64,000 nucleotides of DNA, from contig NZ_CP060096.1 of NCBI RefSeq assembly GCF_017357865.1, forward strand, positions 1,475,001 to 1,539,000, in the 5' to 3' direction. Every line of letters begins with the position of its first letter. The first letter of the stretch is position 1. The position numbers were made by a program, and so were the translations under genes. This document shows positions 30,126 through 38,734 of the stretch, in pieces. The DNA comes from Aceticella autotrophica. GTDB lineage: Bacteria; Bacillota; Thermoanaerobacteria; Thermoanaerobacterales; Thermoanaerobacteraceae. The notes below the pieces were generated by a model. That model was not told the origin of the DNA, did no database searches, and saw nothing but the letters and a program-made list of their open reading frames with translations.

Positions 30126-30568
30126 TTTACATTTATGGTATTGCGGATGTTGCAAAGATTTTTTTCAAAAGTTTGTATTTAATTATTGCAAAACACATTC
30201 CATACAAATGTATAGTGGTTAGCACTGGCTTTAATTTTTGTACCGTTTACGAAGAGATGCTCAAACTTTACTTCACCTATTTTATGGAGATGCTGTACCA
30301 ACTGATAAAACAAATCTTCCATTGCATCGGCGAGATATTCCTTGCAGAATCTGGCAATAGTAGAGTGGTCAGGTGCTTTGCTTCCGTCAATCTCTCTAAT
30401 ATTTGGCTAAGCAGGCGAACCGAATCATCCTCTGGTATTAACATTTCACAATTTAATGGAAGAACTAATTAATAACATCCATTAAATTGTGTATAATTCT
30501 TATTGTATGTGTATAAAAAGAGACTGATGCACTATGACCTATTCAGTCAGTTGTGCAACAGCCCCTTA
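30126..30568 (-). pseudogene. IS1182-family transposase remnant with one terminal repeat
   Basis: The minus strand encodes in broken frames LVLPLNCEMLIPEDDSVRLL (about 30410-30470) and, after a deletion, SKAPDHSTIARFCKEYL...VKFEHLFVNGTKI (to about 30150), the N-terminal and central parts of an IS1182 transposase. GTGCAACAGCCCC at 30555-30567 matches the typical IS1182 terminal repeat. The C-terminal half is missing. The plus-strand open frame across this region is a shadow. Confidence 0.7.
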
Positions 30569-30603
30569 ATTAGTATTACCAATTAAAACTAATCATAATC
30601 TTA

Positions 30604-31965
30604 TTATACTGCCGATTTTGTGAATTCACCTGTATTGTCATTTAATTTTTCGAAACTACTTGAATCTTCCAATATCCACCATTCTTGTTTATTAGGTATT
30701 TGCTGAAGTTTATAAGTCCAGTTAGCAATATTTTGACCATTTTTATCATTATAATATTCTGTATCGTTTATATATAATGCATCGCTATCAATTCTTACAC
30801 TTTTAGGGTCAACTATGACTTTAATAAATTGAGTTTTAACCGGTGCACTTTCTATATGTGATGCAGCATCTGTATAATATTGTCCATTTGGATTTGCATC
30901 TGTCAGCTCAGATGGATTGCCATCATTATTTGCTTTTGTCCAAGAAACTGATGCATTATAGAGTATATTTAATGCGTGTTTTGCAACTCCTCGTTTTATA
31001 AATTCTGATACCCAATTATTATCCATTGATGTGTCTATTTTACCTTTTTCACTTATATGTACACCTAATACAGTTGCATTTACTTCTAAATCTAAAGACT
31101 CAGGAACAGGATAAATTTCTGTATTTGCATTTCTATTTAATCCAACTTGTTTTCCATTTAATTTAATAGAAAGGTCGGAAACATTATCGGGATTTTCTAA
31201 AACTAATTTTTTCCCATTATATAAATTTTTCAAGTCGATACTATATATGTAGGTATAAGCCTTTTGAGAATTATACAATATATCTTCTATTTCTATGTCT
31301 GTTTTAATGTCGGCTTTTGTAAAATCATTAGAAATAGCTAAATCCACTTTATAAGACGAAGGAAATAAATTTGTTATAGCACCATTATTGCTTTTAAGTT
31401 TGCCAATATTAAATGAAATATTATCCATAGGAATAGGCTGCGTTTTTATTGTAACTGGGTTAATGTGAACTTTCCATACATCTCCAAAGAAAGTCCTTTT
31501 CTTAATGAGATACAAAAAATTATTAGATGCATTTGTATATGATGTATTATTATTGTACTTTAATTCTTGTACATTACTATTAATAGCACTTACATATTGT
31601 GATATTGTATTATCATCCATATTATTCACAAATGCTTCTACAGAATTTTTATTTGATAATTCATTATTATCAATAAGGCTTAAAATTGTTGCGACATCGT
31701 GTGTTGCCAATGCTTTAGAAAATTTTTCCTGTAAAATCTCCGGTGTATATGGTCCATAAAATGATTTTGTAATAAAATATGCTACAATTAAAACTAAGAC
31801 TACAGGTATTATGTATAAAAATTTTTTATCTATTTTTATAACATAATTAGTCTTAACTTTCGGAACAGCTTTTAAATTACTAGAATTACCATCGACAGGT
31901 GTGCCACAAAAACTACAAAATTTTTCATCTTCATTTATTTCATGACCACATTTTAAACAATACAT
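30604..31965 (-). CDS. Zinc-ribbon membrane protein (TcaA/YvbJ-like)
   Basis: A 453-residue protein: N-terminal zinc ribbon with YCLKCGHEINEDEKFCSFCG (four Cys), a membrane segment (YIIPVVLVLIVAYFI, about 46-61) and a large outer part with the arrangement of TcaA-type proteins (ILQEKFSKALATHDVATILSLID). I chose the ATG at 31965, after AGAGGGTGATATC. It is followed by nothing on its strand and is preceded by a second zinc-ribbon gene 14 bp away, so the two form an operon. The function is unknown; relatives affect cell envelope and antibiotic tolerance. Confidence 0.75.
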   Translation of the reverse strand: MYCLKCGHEINEDEKFCSFCGTPVDGNSSNLKAVPKVKTNYVIKIDKKFLYIIPVVLVLIVAYFITKSFYGPYTPEILQEKFSKALATHDVATILSLIDNNELSNKNSVEAFVNNMDDNTISQYVSAINSNVQELKYNNNTSYTNASNNFLYLIKKRTFFGDVWKVHINPVTIKTQPIPMDNISFNIGKLKSNNGAITNLFPSSYKVDLAISNDFTKADIKTDIEIEDILYNSQKAYTYIYSIDLKNLYNGKKLVLENPDNVSDLSIKLNGKQVGLNRNANTEIYPVPESLDLEVNATVLGVHISEKGKIDTSMDNNWVSEFIKRGVAKHALNILYNASVSWTKANNDGNPSELTDANPNGQYYTDAASHIESAPVKTQFIKVIVDPKSVRIDSDALYINDTEYYNDKNGQNIANWTYKLQQIPNKQEWWILEDSSSFEKLNDNTGEFTKSAV

Positions 31966-31979
31966 AGATATCACCCTCT

Positions 31980-32708
31980 TTATAGTCTAAAAAGATTAGA
32001 AATGTTTGACATTATGTAGATTAAAATTTGATTTAAAGCCAATCTGAAAAGGAACAGATAAATTGCAACAGAAGCAAATATAGCAAATAATTTTCTACTA
32101 TCCTTGATTTGAAATAATTCACTATTGAGCATTATTATATAAATTATATATGTAATAAATGTTATAAAAAAAATAATAAATGATATATAGATATCAACAA
32201 AAGCCAGTACTGCACATAATATAAATAATATTGCAAATATATATTGTACCGCGCCATTTAACAAAAATGCTCTTTTAAATGGGACTTTTATTGTACCAAG
32301 CCACAAGGAAATTATATATGGTGATAAAGAAATAAATAATACTGTCAAGATAGAAGCGATTAATAATTGAAAATAATTTATGCCTATAGAAACAAGATAA
32401 AATGTGTTAGTGCTCACACCAGCCATGATACCTAAAAACCATAAATATAAAGCAATTATAGACGATATGAAACCAAAAATACCATAATTTAAATTTTTTT
32501 CTTCATTTAGAGATAAACTTGCATAAGGATTTTTTATAAGTTCAGTTATTTTACTTATATCGAAACTGCCTAAATTGATATACTTTTCATTTGTTATAGT
32601 TTCGACGTTTGATGATGCTGTTGAACTACTATCACTTACTTTAGAACCACAATGAGGGCAATACATTGCGTCATCTCTAATGTCAGCATTACAATTTGGA
32701 CATTTCAT
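31980..32708 (-). CDS. Zinc-ribbon multi-spanning membrane protein
   Basis: A 242-residue protein with an N-terminal zinc ribbon (KCPNCNADIRDDAMYCPHCGSKV) and about five hydrophobic segments from residue 70 onward, an arrangement like the YIP1/DUF-type integral membrane proteins. AGGAGGTTGATCTATA precedes the ATG. It is the first gene of the pair with the TcaA-like protein. No enzymatic motif is visible. Confidence 0.75.
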   Translation of the reverse strand: MKCPNCNADIRDDAMYCPHCGSKVSDSSSTASSNVETITNEKYINLGSFDISKITELIKNPYASLSLNEEKNLNYGIFGFISSIIALYLWFLGIMAGVSTNTFYLVSIGINYFQLLIASILTVLFISLSPYIISLWLGTIKVPFKRAFLLNGAVQYIFAILFILCAVLAFVDIYISFIIFFITFITYIIYIIMLNSELFQIKDSRKLFAIFASVAIYLFLFRLALNQILIYIMSNISNLFRL

Positions 32709-32746
32709 TATAGATCAACCTCCTATTAATTATAAAATATTACAAG

Positions 32747-33060
32747 ACAAGGCTTTTTGCCAAGCTTTTATAATATTATACCATACATTAAATGAATTGT
32801 AAAATATTAAATTATAAAGAAGGATTTTTTGATTTTATGTCGAAATAATAATTTACATCATGTAGGCTGGTATTATTTTTATATAGAAAGGGAGATTGCA
32901 AAATGTTAAAAAAGAAATTGTTATTATTGTTTTAACATCTATTTTAATATTTACACTTACAGGTTGTACAAAAGGCACGACACTTAATATACCCAATTTA
33001 AAAGATAATAATGCAAGTTCAACCCCTGACTTAAAACAAAAAACAACAGCGAATTCAAAC
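32747..33060 (+). repeat. RCC1-lipoprotein 5' block, copy A of three
   Basis: About 310 bp, from CAAGGCTTTTTGCCAAGC through the promoter region, ribosome site and signal-peptide codons of the RCC1 lipoprotein gene, recurs nearly identical at 42463-42775 (same strand) and, in part, inverted at about 39780-39976. A short piece is also seen near 41234-41275. Such blocks can recombine and invert the DNA between them. Confidence 0.8.
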
Positions 33061-33228
33061 AATTCATGTTTGACAACATCGAATATAGTATCAACAGGAT
33101 ATGCACATACAGCAGCATTGAAGAAAGACGGTACGGTTTGGGCTTGGGGAGATAATGTATTCGGTCAATTAGGCGATGGAACAACAACAAGTAGTTCTAC
33201 ACCTCTACAGGTGTTTAGTGTAAAATAA
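32903..33228 (+). pseudogene. RCC1-repeat lipoprotein gene copy A, frameshifted and truncated
   Basis: Same start as the full copy at 39884 ([10 protein letters not shown]), but one C is missing in the run encoding the signal peptide (TTATTGTTTTAAC versus TTATTGCTTTTAAC), which gives an early stop. Beyond the shift only one propeller blade remains ([25 protein letters not shown]). The last codons and stop (FSVK) come from the end of the adjacent IS21 fragment. Confidence 0.8.
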
Positions 33229-33470
33229 AGATATAAAGAATTGCAGAAATAAAATACAAATAAAAAATGGAAAAAGTCATTGCAAACATCCTTAGAATAA
33301 TCTACCCTTTAGTTGACAAGGCTAAATGGTGTAGAAAGGAATGTTAACAATGACTCAAATTAAGAATATCAAAAAAATGTATTACAGTAAAGGGAAAAAA
33401 GTAAATGAAATTGTAAAAATTACTGGGCATAACTACAGAACAGTAATGAAATATCTTGAAAAAGATGATT
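33212..33470 (+). mobile_element. IS21 left-end fragment
   Basis: Begins TGTTTAGTGTAAAAT, carries the istA start and about 40 codons with the intact TAC AGT reading, and is cut at GATGATT by the left end of the transposon at 33471. The right side of the transposon does not continue into istA, so the rest was lost. Confidence 0.8.
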
Positions 33471-33654
33471 TGTTATACAGCAAATTATTTCAATATAAAA
33501 AATGATATAAAAAGCAAAATAATTTAACCTTATCCATTATGTAAAGTTAATTAATTTTCATATCCATGTATAAGATTGGTTAATCTTGCCTACAATTATA
33601 GCAAAAAAATAATGGGGCGGTAAAATTAATTACCTCACCAAGAAAGGTATCACA

Positions 33655-34227
33655 ATGATAATTATAGCCTTTCCAATTAAAAATATACATGAATATATCG
33701 AAAATAAATCATATTTGTACATAGATACACCATCTGGATGCCCTAATTGCAATTACAACGGTAAATTGCACAGGCATGGCTATTACTGCAGGGGTGTCTT
33801 TATCGACAATAATTGCATAGATATTACCATAGCAAGAGTTATTTGTCCTGTATGCCATAAAACACATGCTTTAATACCGGACTTTTTAGTGCCATATTTC
33901 ATCTATCCTTTATCTGTTATTCTAACTTCCTTGAAAAAAATATTTATCGATGGACATGGCACTACATATGTTGCTGATGAGATCATTAAAGAGTTTAATT
34001 TGTCTTTTGTGAAACAGCAAAATATCAGTTATTTCAAAATGAGATTTCTCTCGATTATGAATTATATTCACAGCTTTTTTGCTAATTTTCAAGAATACAT
34101 TGAAACAATGAACAGTTTATCACCTAAAACTTTGATAAGCAATATTTATAAATATACAAAAGAAAAGGTAAAGTTTAATTTACACTATTTTGATTTGATG
34201 AAAGTACATTTTTTCAAAAAAGTTTAG
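33655..34227 (+). CDS. Zinc-finger protein of the transposon (DUF6431-like)
   Basis: A 190-residue protein. The N-terminus (about 28-75) has two CxxC pairs, PSGCPNCNYNGKLHRHGYYCRG and ARVICPVCHKTHALIPDF, which can bind one zinc. The rest is helical and basic, ending VHFFKKV. I recognise it as DUF6431-like, a family seen beside DDE transposase and ExeA-type ATPase genes. Position in the element suggests a role in target choice like TniQ/TnsD, or in regulation; neither is shown. AAGAAAGGTATCACA precedes the ATG. Confidence 0.65.
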   Translation: MIIIAFPIKNIHEYIENKSYLYIDTPSGCPNCNYNGKLHRHGYYCRGVFIDNNCIDITIARVICPVCHKTHALIPDFLVPYFIYPLSVILTSLKKIFIDGHGTTYVADEIIKEFNLSFVKQQNISYFKMRFLSIMNYIHSFFANFQEYIETMNSLSPKTLISNIYKYTKEKVKFNLHYFDLMKVHFFKKV

Positions 34228-34457
34228 ACTTAATTCTTGGTAGATTTTTTTTGCTTTTTTGCAAAAGTCATATTTTATCATAATTTAATCGCTATTTTTG
34301 ACTGTATAATTATTTTAATTCGATTAAAAATGTTTAATCTGAATTTGTCTATGTAAATTTATCTAATTCGCATTTTATTTCTCCACATAACATTTGTGAA
34401 TGCACCATCATTATCCAGTTAATAATACTTTCAAAGATAATTGAGGAGGCTTTTAGA
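34228..34457 (+). other. Non-coding gap inside the transposon
   Basis: AT-rich, no gene. It contains a short hairpin near 34250-34266 (CTTTTTTGCAAAAG), and TGTTTAATCT at 34331, one of the repeats also seen near the ends, which may serve as an operator for the transposase gene. Confidence 0.4.
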
Positions 34458-35696
34458 ATGGATAATGATGTTAAACAAAAAATTGCTTATTTTAAATTTT
34501 CTTTGATAGCACCGCTTATCAATGAAAATTACACTCAGGAAACAGCAAAAGAATATATGGAGGTTATTACTTCTAAGGTTTATGATGTGCCTTCGTTAGG
34601 TAAAAGAGAATTTTCTCCTAATACAATTAAGACATGGCTTTACTGTTACAGAAAATATGGATTTGAAGGTCTATATCCTAAAAGCAGATGCGACAAAGGT
34701 GCTTCAAGAGTTTTAACTGATGACATTAAAGCCTATATTAAGAATCTAAAAGTTGATAATCCAAGAAGATCAGCTAAGTCAATCTATCAGGAACTTTTAG
34801 TTAAAAAGTTTATTGACCTTGATAAGGTATCCTTATCTACAATCCAAAGATATCTTCGAAAAACTAAAATATCTACATCAGCATTGAATACAAAAGACAG
34901 GAGAGCTTTTGAAATGGAGTATCCTAATGACTGCTGGCAATCTGATATATCTATGGGTCCATACTTAGTTATTAACGGCAAGAAGATTAAGACATACCTT
35001 ATTGCTTTTCTGGATGATTCATCAAGGTTAATAACACATGCAGAATTTTATGAGACAGATAATGTCATATCACTTATTGATGCATACAAAAAAGCTGTTT
35101 CAAAAAGAGGTGTTCCTAAAAAACTATTTGTTGATAACGGCAAGGTATTCCAAAGCGAACAATTGCATTTAATATGTGCATCATTAGGAACGTCTTTATG
35201 TTATGCTGAACCGTATTCGCCAGAATCGAAAGGAAAAATTGAAAGGTTTTTCAGAACATTAAAAGACCAATGGATGTATGGATTTGATTGGCAGAAAATA
35301 TCTTCCATAGACGAATTGAATGAGAACTTGAATAAATATATTGAAGGAATATACCATCAAACAGTACATTCATCAATAAATATGAAGCCCATAGAGAAAT
35401 TCATTAAATATACTGACACGATGAAATTCATAGATTCTAAAGAAGAGATTGATAACATATTTCTCTATAGAGTCAAAAGGCGTGTAATTAAAGATGCCAC
35501 AGTATCAATAGAAAAAGTCAAATTTGAAGTGCCAATGCAGTATATCGGTGATTATGTAAATATACGATATTATCCAAAATCACTTGATAAAGCATATATT
35601 TTTAGTGAAGACGGCAAACTCTTGCAAACAATACATCCCGTAAACAAAATTGATAATTCTAAGATAAGAAGAAAAGAAATAGACTTTTCTTTGTAA
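34458..35696 (+). CDS. DDE transposase (TniA/TnsB/Mu-like)
   Basis: A 412-residue transposase. N-terminal helix-turn-helix segments (about 20-125) precede an rve-type core with D in NDCWQSDISMG, D in LFVDNGKVF and E in SKGKIERFFRTLKDQ, and a C-terminal Mu-type beta domain (YRVKRRVIKDATVSIEKVKFEVP). TTGAGGAGGC precedes the ATG. It is followed by the ATPase gene without a gap. The TnsB-TnsC order and the TGT ends place it among transposons that regulate target choice through an AAA+ protein. Confidence 0.88.
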   Translation: MDNDVKQKIAYFKFSLIAPLINENYTQETAKEYMEVITSKVYDVPSLGKREFSPNTIKTWLYCYRKYGFEGLYPKSRCDKGASRVLTDDIKAYIKNLKVDNPRRSAKSIYQELLVKKFIDLDKVSLSTIQRYLRKTKISTSALNTKDRRAFEMEYPNDCWQSDISMGPYLVINGKKIKTYLIAFLDDSSRLITHAEFYETDNVISLIDAYKKAVSKRGVPKKLFVDNGKVFQSEQLHLICASLGTSLCYAEPYSPESKGKIERFFRTLKDQWMYGFDWQKISSIDELNENLNKYIEGIYHQTVHSSINMKPIEKFIKYTDTMKFIDSKEEIDNIFLYRVKRRVIKDATVSIEKVKFEVPMQYIGDYVNIRYYPKSLDKAYIFSEDGKLLQTIHPVNKIDNSKIRRKEIDFSL

Positions 35697-35717
35697 ATGA
35701 AGAAAGAAGGAAAAACA

Positions 35718-36521
35718 ATGTTCAATGTATATTATGGATTAACTTTTAATCCATTTTCTAAAGAATGTGATGTAAAATATCACTACAAATCACAGGATTA
35801 TATACAAGCAATGAGCAGATTAGAATTTTTAAAAGACAAAAAAGGATTTGGGCTAATAACAGGAGATCCTGGATCTGGTAAGTCATATACACTAAAATGC
35901 TTTGTAAATTCTTTAAATCCTAATATGTACAAGGTTGTATACATACCGATATCAACGCTTACAGTTATGGATTTTTACAAGTATTTGTCCGACGGCCTCG
36001 GATTAATACCGAAGCATAGAAAATGCGATATGTTTCGCCAGATACAGGATGTAATATTAAGCTATCATTCAAAAAACATAACTCCCGTTATCATCGTTGA
36101 TGAGGCTCAGTTCATAAGCAACTCAATCCTTGATGATTTACGCATTATATTTAATTTTGACATGGACACAAAAAATTATGCATTACTTATATTATCAGGA
36201 CAGACACAATTAATTATACAGTTGAATAGACAAGCACATGAAGCATTAAGGCAGCGAATAGTTTTAAATTATTCATTTAAGGGTTTAAACAAAGATGAAA
36301 CAAAAGAATATATAACATCCAGATTAAAATGTGCAAACTGCAATGAAACAATATTTACTGATGACGCAATTGAATTAATATATTCAAGCACAAATGGATA
36401 TTTAAGAAAAATTAATTTACTTGCAGAAATGTCAATGATATTAGGAGCTAAAGAAAGTCAAAAAACTATAAATGGCGAGCTAGTATTTAGAGCTCAAAGC
36501 GATATAAATATTACAGAGTAA
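35718..36521 (+). CDS. AAA+ ATPase (ExeA/TniB/TnsC-like)
   Basis: A 267-residue ATPase. Walker A GLITGDPGSGKSYTLK (about 41-56), Walker B PVIIVDEAQF, sensor 1 LLILSGQTQL and EALRQRIVLNYSF are in place. I chose the ATG at 35718 (GAAAGAAGGAAAAACA upstream) rather than the ATG at 35697 touching the transposase stop. In Tn7- and Mu-like systems such proteins form filaments on DNA and pass the target to the transposase. The candidate RNA starts 10 nt after its stop codon. Confidence 0.88.
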   Translation: MFNVYYGLTFNPFSKECDVKYHYKSQDYIQAMSRLEFLKDKKGFGLITGDPGSGKSYTLKCFVNSLNPNMYKVVYIPISTLTVMDFYKYLSDGLGLIPKHRKCDMFRQIQDVILSYHSKNITPVIIVDEAQFISNSILDDLRIIFNFDMDTKNYALLILSGQTQLIIQLNRQAHEALRQRIVLNYSFKGLNKDETKEYITSRLKCANCNETIFTDDAIELIYSSTNGYLRKINLLAEMSMILGAKESQKTINGELVFRAQSDINITE

Positions 36522-36531
36522 TTGTATGTAT

Positions 36532-36652
36532 GAGTGTATCTTTTTCTCCGGAGGGGATAGGGAAATGCAGGGGTGCAACCTGAGCACTTCGGAGAGGGTT
36601 GGTGCCATAAAATAACTTTCTCCCGGTTCAATCCGGGGGAGAAGATACATTC
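36532..36652 (+). ncRNA. Candidate 121-nt structured RNA of the transposon
   Basis: A closing stem GAGTGTATCTT/AAGATACATTC (11 bp with one wobble) joins 36532-36542 to 36642-36652. Inside are CTCCGG/TTCGGAG (36546-36551 with 36589-36594), GGTGC/GCACT (36572-36576 with 36584-36588), whose loop AACC can pair with GGTT at 36597-36600 as a pseudoknot, and a 9-bp hairpin with a TTCAAT loop (36618-36641). The early CTTTTTCTCCGG can compete with CTTTCTCCCGG for the last strand, as in RNA switches. No T-run follows. The region is visibly richer in G+C than its surroundings. No known family recognised. Confidence 0.6.
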
Positions 36653-36909
36653 AAGATGGCATTTACCCAAAAAGCGTAAAACCCCAAAATGAATATTCTT
36701 AAAACAATAGGACTATGATTTTAGAATAATATGTTCTTATAGATTGTATAATGTAAATTTTTGAATAAAAATAATATTTAGTGATTGTTTAATCTTTATA
36801 CTTTTTTATGATAAGTCAGCTTGTTTAATCTCTATTTTTTAGGATGTGATATCTTGCTGTTTAACATTTATCAATCCTTATATTTATTCATTACAGGAAT
36901 GCTCCTTTA

Positions 36910-37626
36910 TTATAGTTTTATTCGTTTCTTTGGCTGGCTGTCTATTAATTGTTTTATCTTCTTGCGTATAAGAAAATCTTCTTTGCTTACTTCTTTGCCT
37001 TTAAAATAATATTTTTCTGTACATATTTGGTTATTTTTATCATATTTTACTATAGCAGGTCCATCTATACAATGTAATTCACCTTTTTGATACCATTGTT
37101 CACATTCTTTTTGTCCGTTGTTATAGTACCATATTATAGCAGGTCCGTCTGTTCTATGTTCTTGTCCTTCTTTACACCATCCTTCATACCATTTCTGTCC
37201 GTTTTTATAATAAGATATTATAGCAGGTCCATCTGGGCTGTGATAGTTTCCTTCTTTATACCATGCTTCATATCCTTTCTGTCCGTCTTTATCATATCTT
37301 ATATATGCAGGTCCGTCTGTTCTATGTAGCTGTCCTTCTTTATACCATGCTTCAGAATCTTTCTGCCCATCTTCATAATATTCTATATATGCAGGTCCAT
37401 CTGTTCTATGTAGCTGTCCTTCTTTATACCATGCTTCAGAATCTTTCTGCCCATCTTCATAATATTCTATATATGCAGGTCCGTCTGTTCTATGTAGCTG
37501 TCCTTCTTTATACCATGCTTCATATTTTTTTTGTCTGCTTTTATAATATTCCACTTTATGATCAAGCTTTTCTTTCACATTAATCACACTCCCTCTATAA
37601 TCTTTAATTTTCTTTAATTTCCTCAC
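36910..37626 (-). CDS. MORN/YwqK-like repeat protein with tandem repeats
   Basis: A 238-residue protein made of about seven 25-28-residue repeats of the type EAWYKEGQLHRTDGPAYIEYY.DGQK, the same family as the protein at 4753-5160. Three repeats are almost identical at the DNA level (84-bp units), a sign of recent expansion. The C-terminus is a charged helix. It overlaps the preceding 78-residue gene by 4 bp. Function unknown; a YwqK-type antitoxin role is only a name by similarity. Confidence 0.75.
   Translation of the reverse strand: MRKLKKIKDYRGSVINVKEKLDHKVEYYKSRQKKYEAWYKEGQLHRTDGPAYIEYYEDGQKDSEAWYKEGQLHRTDGPAYIEYYEDGQKDSEAWYKEGQLHRTDGPAYIRYDKDGQKGYEAWYKEGNYHSPDGPAIISYYKNGQKWYEGWCKEGQEHRTDGPAIIWYYNNGQKECEQWYQKGELHCIDGPAIVKYDKNNQICTEKYYFKGKEVSKEDFLIRKKIKQLIDSQPKKRIKL
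37306..37557 (-). repeat. Three 84-bp tandem repeats in the MORN-like gene
   Basis: The motif TGCAGGTCC(G/A)TCTGTTC recurs at 37306, 37390 and 37474, exactly 84 bp apart (28 codons), with very few differences among units. Length changes by slippage or recombination would keep the frame. Confidence 0.8.
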
Positions 37627-37859
37627 TTTTTAAAATTAAAATCAATTTTATTTATGTCATCAGGCAATACATAAAATTTTGAATTAAAATTTGATGCGAT
37701 TTCTTTCATCTCATCTATAGTAAAGTTAAAAAAGCCTGTTCTGTTTATATATATTGTACGGTTTAATGAATCTTCAGGGTCTTTTTTTCTTCTATAAAAA
37801 GTTTTTTCGTTTCGTTTTAGTATTTTTACATAGCGATTAATTAAATCAATATTCATCAA
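37623..37859 (-). CDS. Hypothetical 78-residue protein
   Basis: A basic protein (MMNIDLINRYVKILKRNEKTF..) with no family I recognise. It overlaps both neighbours by 4 bp (ATGA-type junctions), so it belonged to one operon with the VWA-like gene upstream and the repeat protein downstream. Since the upstream gene is broken, expression now is doubtful. Confidence 0.5.
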   Translation of the reverse strand: MMNIDLINRYVKILKRNEKTFYRRKKDPEDSLNRTIYINRTGFFNFTIDEMKEIASNFNSKFYVLPDDINKIDFNFKK

Positions 37860-38258
37860 ATACTTACTCCTTTCTTATAATTTTTAATTGCAACTTTGTT
37901 TTTTCTGGAATCTATTATCATTGGAATTATATTGTCTTTATTGTTGTTTACTATATTCTGTAAAGAATTTTCTTCACCAAAATGCATCCAAATAACAGAT
38001 TTTGTTGTACGTTGCTTTATATCTGCAATCTTTTCTTTTATTGTTCTATTATTGTCGGCAATATCGCTGTCAGTAGCAACTACTGTTATATCACCCCATT
38101 TTAAGGATTCTTTTATTGCATCAATTGCAGGTGACAACTCTGTTCCACCGCCACCTTTATTTCGATTTTTTCTAAATCTTTTGATGTTTTTGCTGCAAAA
38201 ATACCGGTTTTACCTATATCAAAAGGAACTATTGTAACATTGCCCACTGCTAGGCTGT
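37856..38258 (-). pseudogene. VWA-like (DUF2201-type) protein, 3' fragment with frameshift
   Basis: The minus strand encodes NVTIVPFDIGKTGIFAAKTSKDLEKIEI in one frame, then KGGGGTELSPAIDAIKESLKWGDITVVATDSDI in the next. GGGGT is the metal-site motif of VWA-like domains. The break lies in an A-run near 38155, consistent with loss of one A. The 5' part of the gene is cut off by the IS21 derivative at 38259. The intact stretch from 38137 may still be read as a short protein but would lack the start of the domain. Confidence 0.7.
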
Positions 38259-38734
38259 CTAAAATAAATTATTCTTTTGCTATGAAATGTGGTATATTGA
38301 TATTAGACACGATACCCGCAGTTTCGTGTCTCCTCAACTTAGGACAGGATATCTTGCCCTAAGTTTTTGCCCGTAAATGCCTTTTATTTCGCCTTGCAGG
38401 CGAAATAAAAGATATGGATAGTTTAATAATATACCATCCATGTAAAAAGCGCCTTAAAATCACTTTAAATAAGCATAGTTTTTACTAATTAACACAAAAT
38501 ATTAGAATAATTAAATCAAAATCATTTTAGCTATCAAGATTTACTTTTTTCCCTTTACTGTAATACATTTTTTTGATATTCTTAATTTGAGTCATTGTTA
38601 ACATTCCTTTCTACCCTTTTTAGCCTTGTCAACTAAAGGATAGATTATTCTAAGGATGTTTGCAATGACTTTTTCCATTTTTTTATTTGTATTTTATTTC
38701 TGCAATTCTTTATATCTTTATTTTACATTAAACA
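38259..38734 (-). mobile_element. 476-bp internally deleted IS21 derivative, copy 2
   Basis: Same length and same internal junction (...AAAGTAAAT joined to CTTGATAGC...) as copy 1 at 23855-24330, with only scattered differences. The shared junction shows that the deletion happened once and the short form then spread or was duplicated. Its left end supplies the last codons and the stop of the RCC1 gene next to it. On its other side it truncates the VWA-like gene. Confidence 0.75.

Larger units (their letters stand above)
33471..36866 (+). mobile_element. Tn7/Tn5053-like transposon with structured RNA
   Basis: The left end TGTTATACAGCAA (33471-33483) and the complement of the right end, TGTTAAACAGCAA (36854-36866), agree in 12 of 13 positions. 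TTGTTTAATCT-like motifs lie inside the ends at 36785-36795 and 36821-36831 (36 bp apart), with a one-mismatch copy at 33576-33586 and a partial one at 34331-34340; they look like transposase-binding sites. Cargo is only the three transposition genes and a candidate RNA. No target duplication is clear. Confidence 0.7.

Noticed and set aside
30089-30472. 127-residue plus-strand open frame
   Set aside because: It lies over the minus-strand IS1182 remnant, which encodes recognisable transposase fragments.
36618-36641. tRNA T-arm (GGTTCAATCC-like)
   Set aside because: The stem is too long, the loop has six bases and there is no acceptor stem, D-arm or anticodon arm around it.
36532-36652. TPP, SAM, cobalamin riboswitch or T-box reading of the structured RNA
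   Set aside because: Short pieces such as GGGGTGC, GGTGCC and GGGTTGG recall these families, but the conserved cores (for example the T-box GGGTGGNACCGCG or the TPP GGGGTGC..CTGAGA..ACCC order) are not present and no gene follows.
33471-36866. CRISPR-associated (CAST) transposon
   Set aside because: No Cas12k or Cascade genes and no repeat-spacer array are present; only the general TnsB-TnsC plan is shared.
36821-37009. 62-residue open frame across the transposon right end
   Set aside because: Spans the element boundary and runs antisense to the repeat-protein gene.
37306-37557. CRISPR array
   Set aside because: The units are contiguous 84-bp protein-coding repeats in frame, without spacers.
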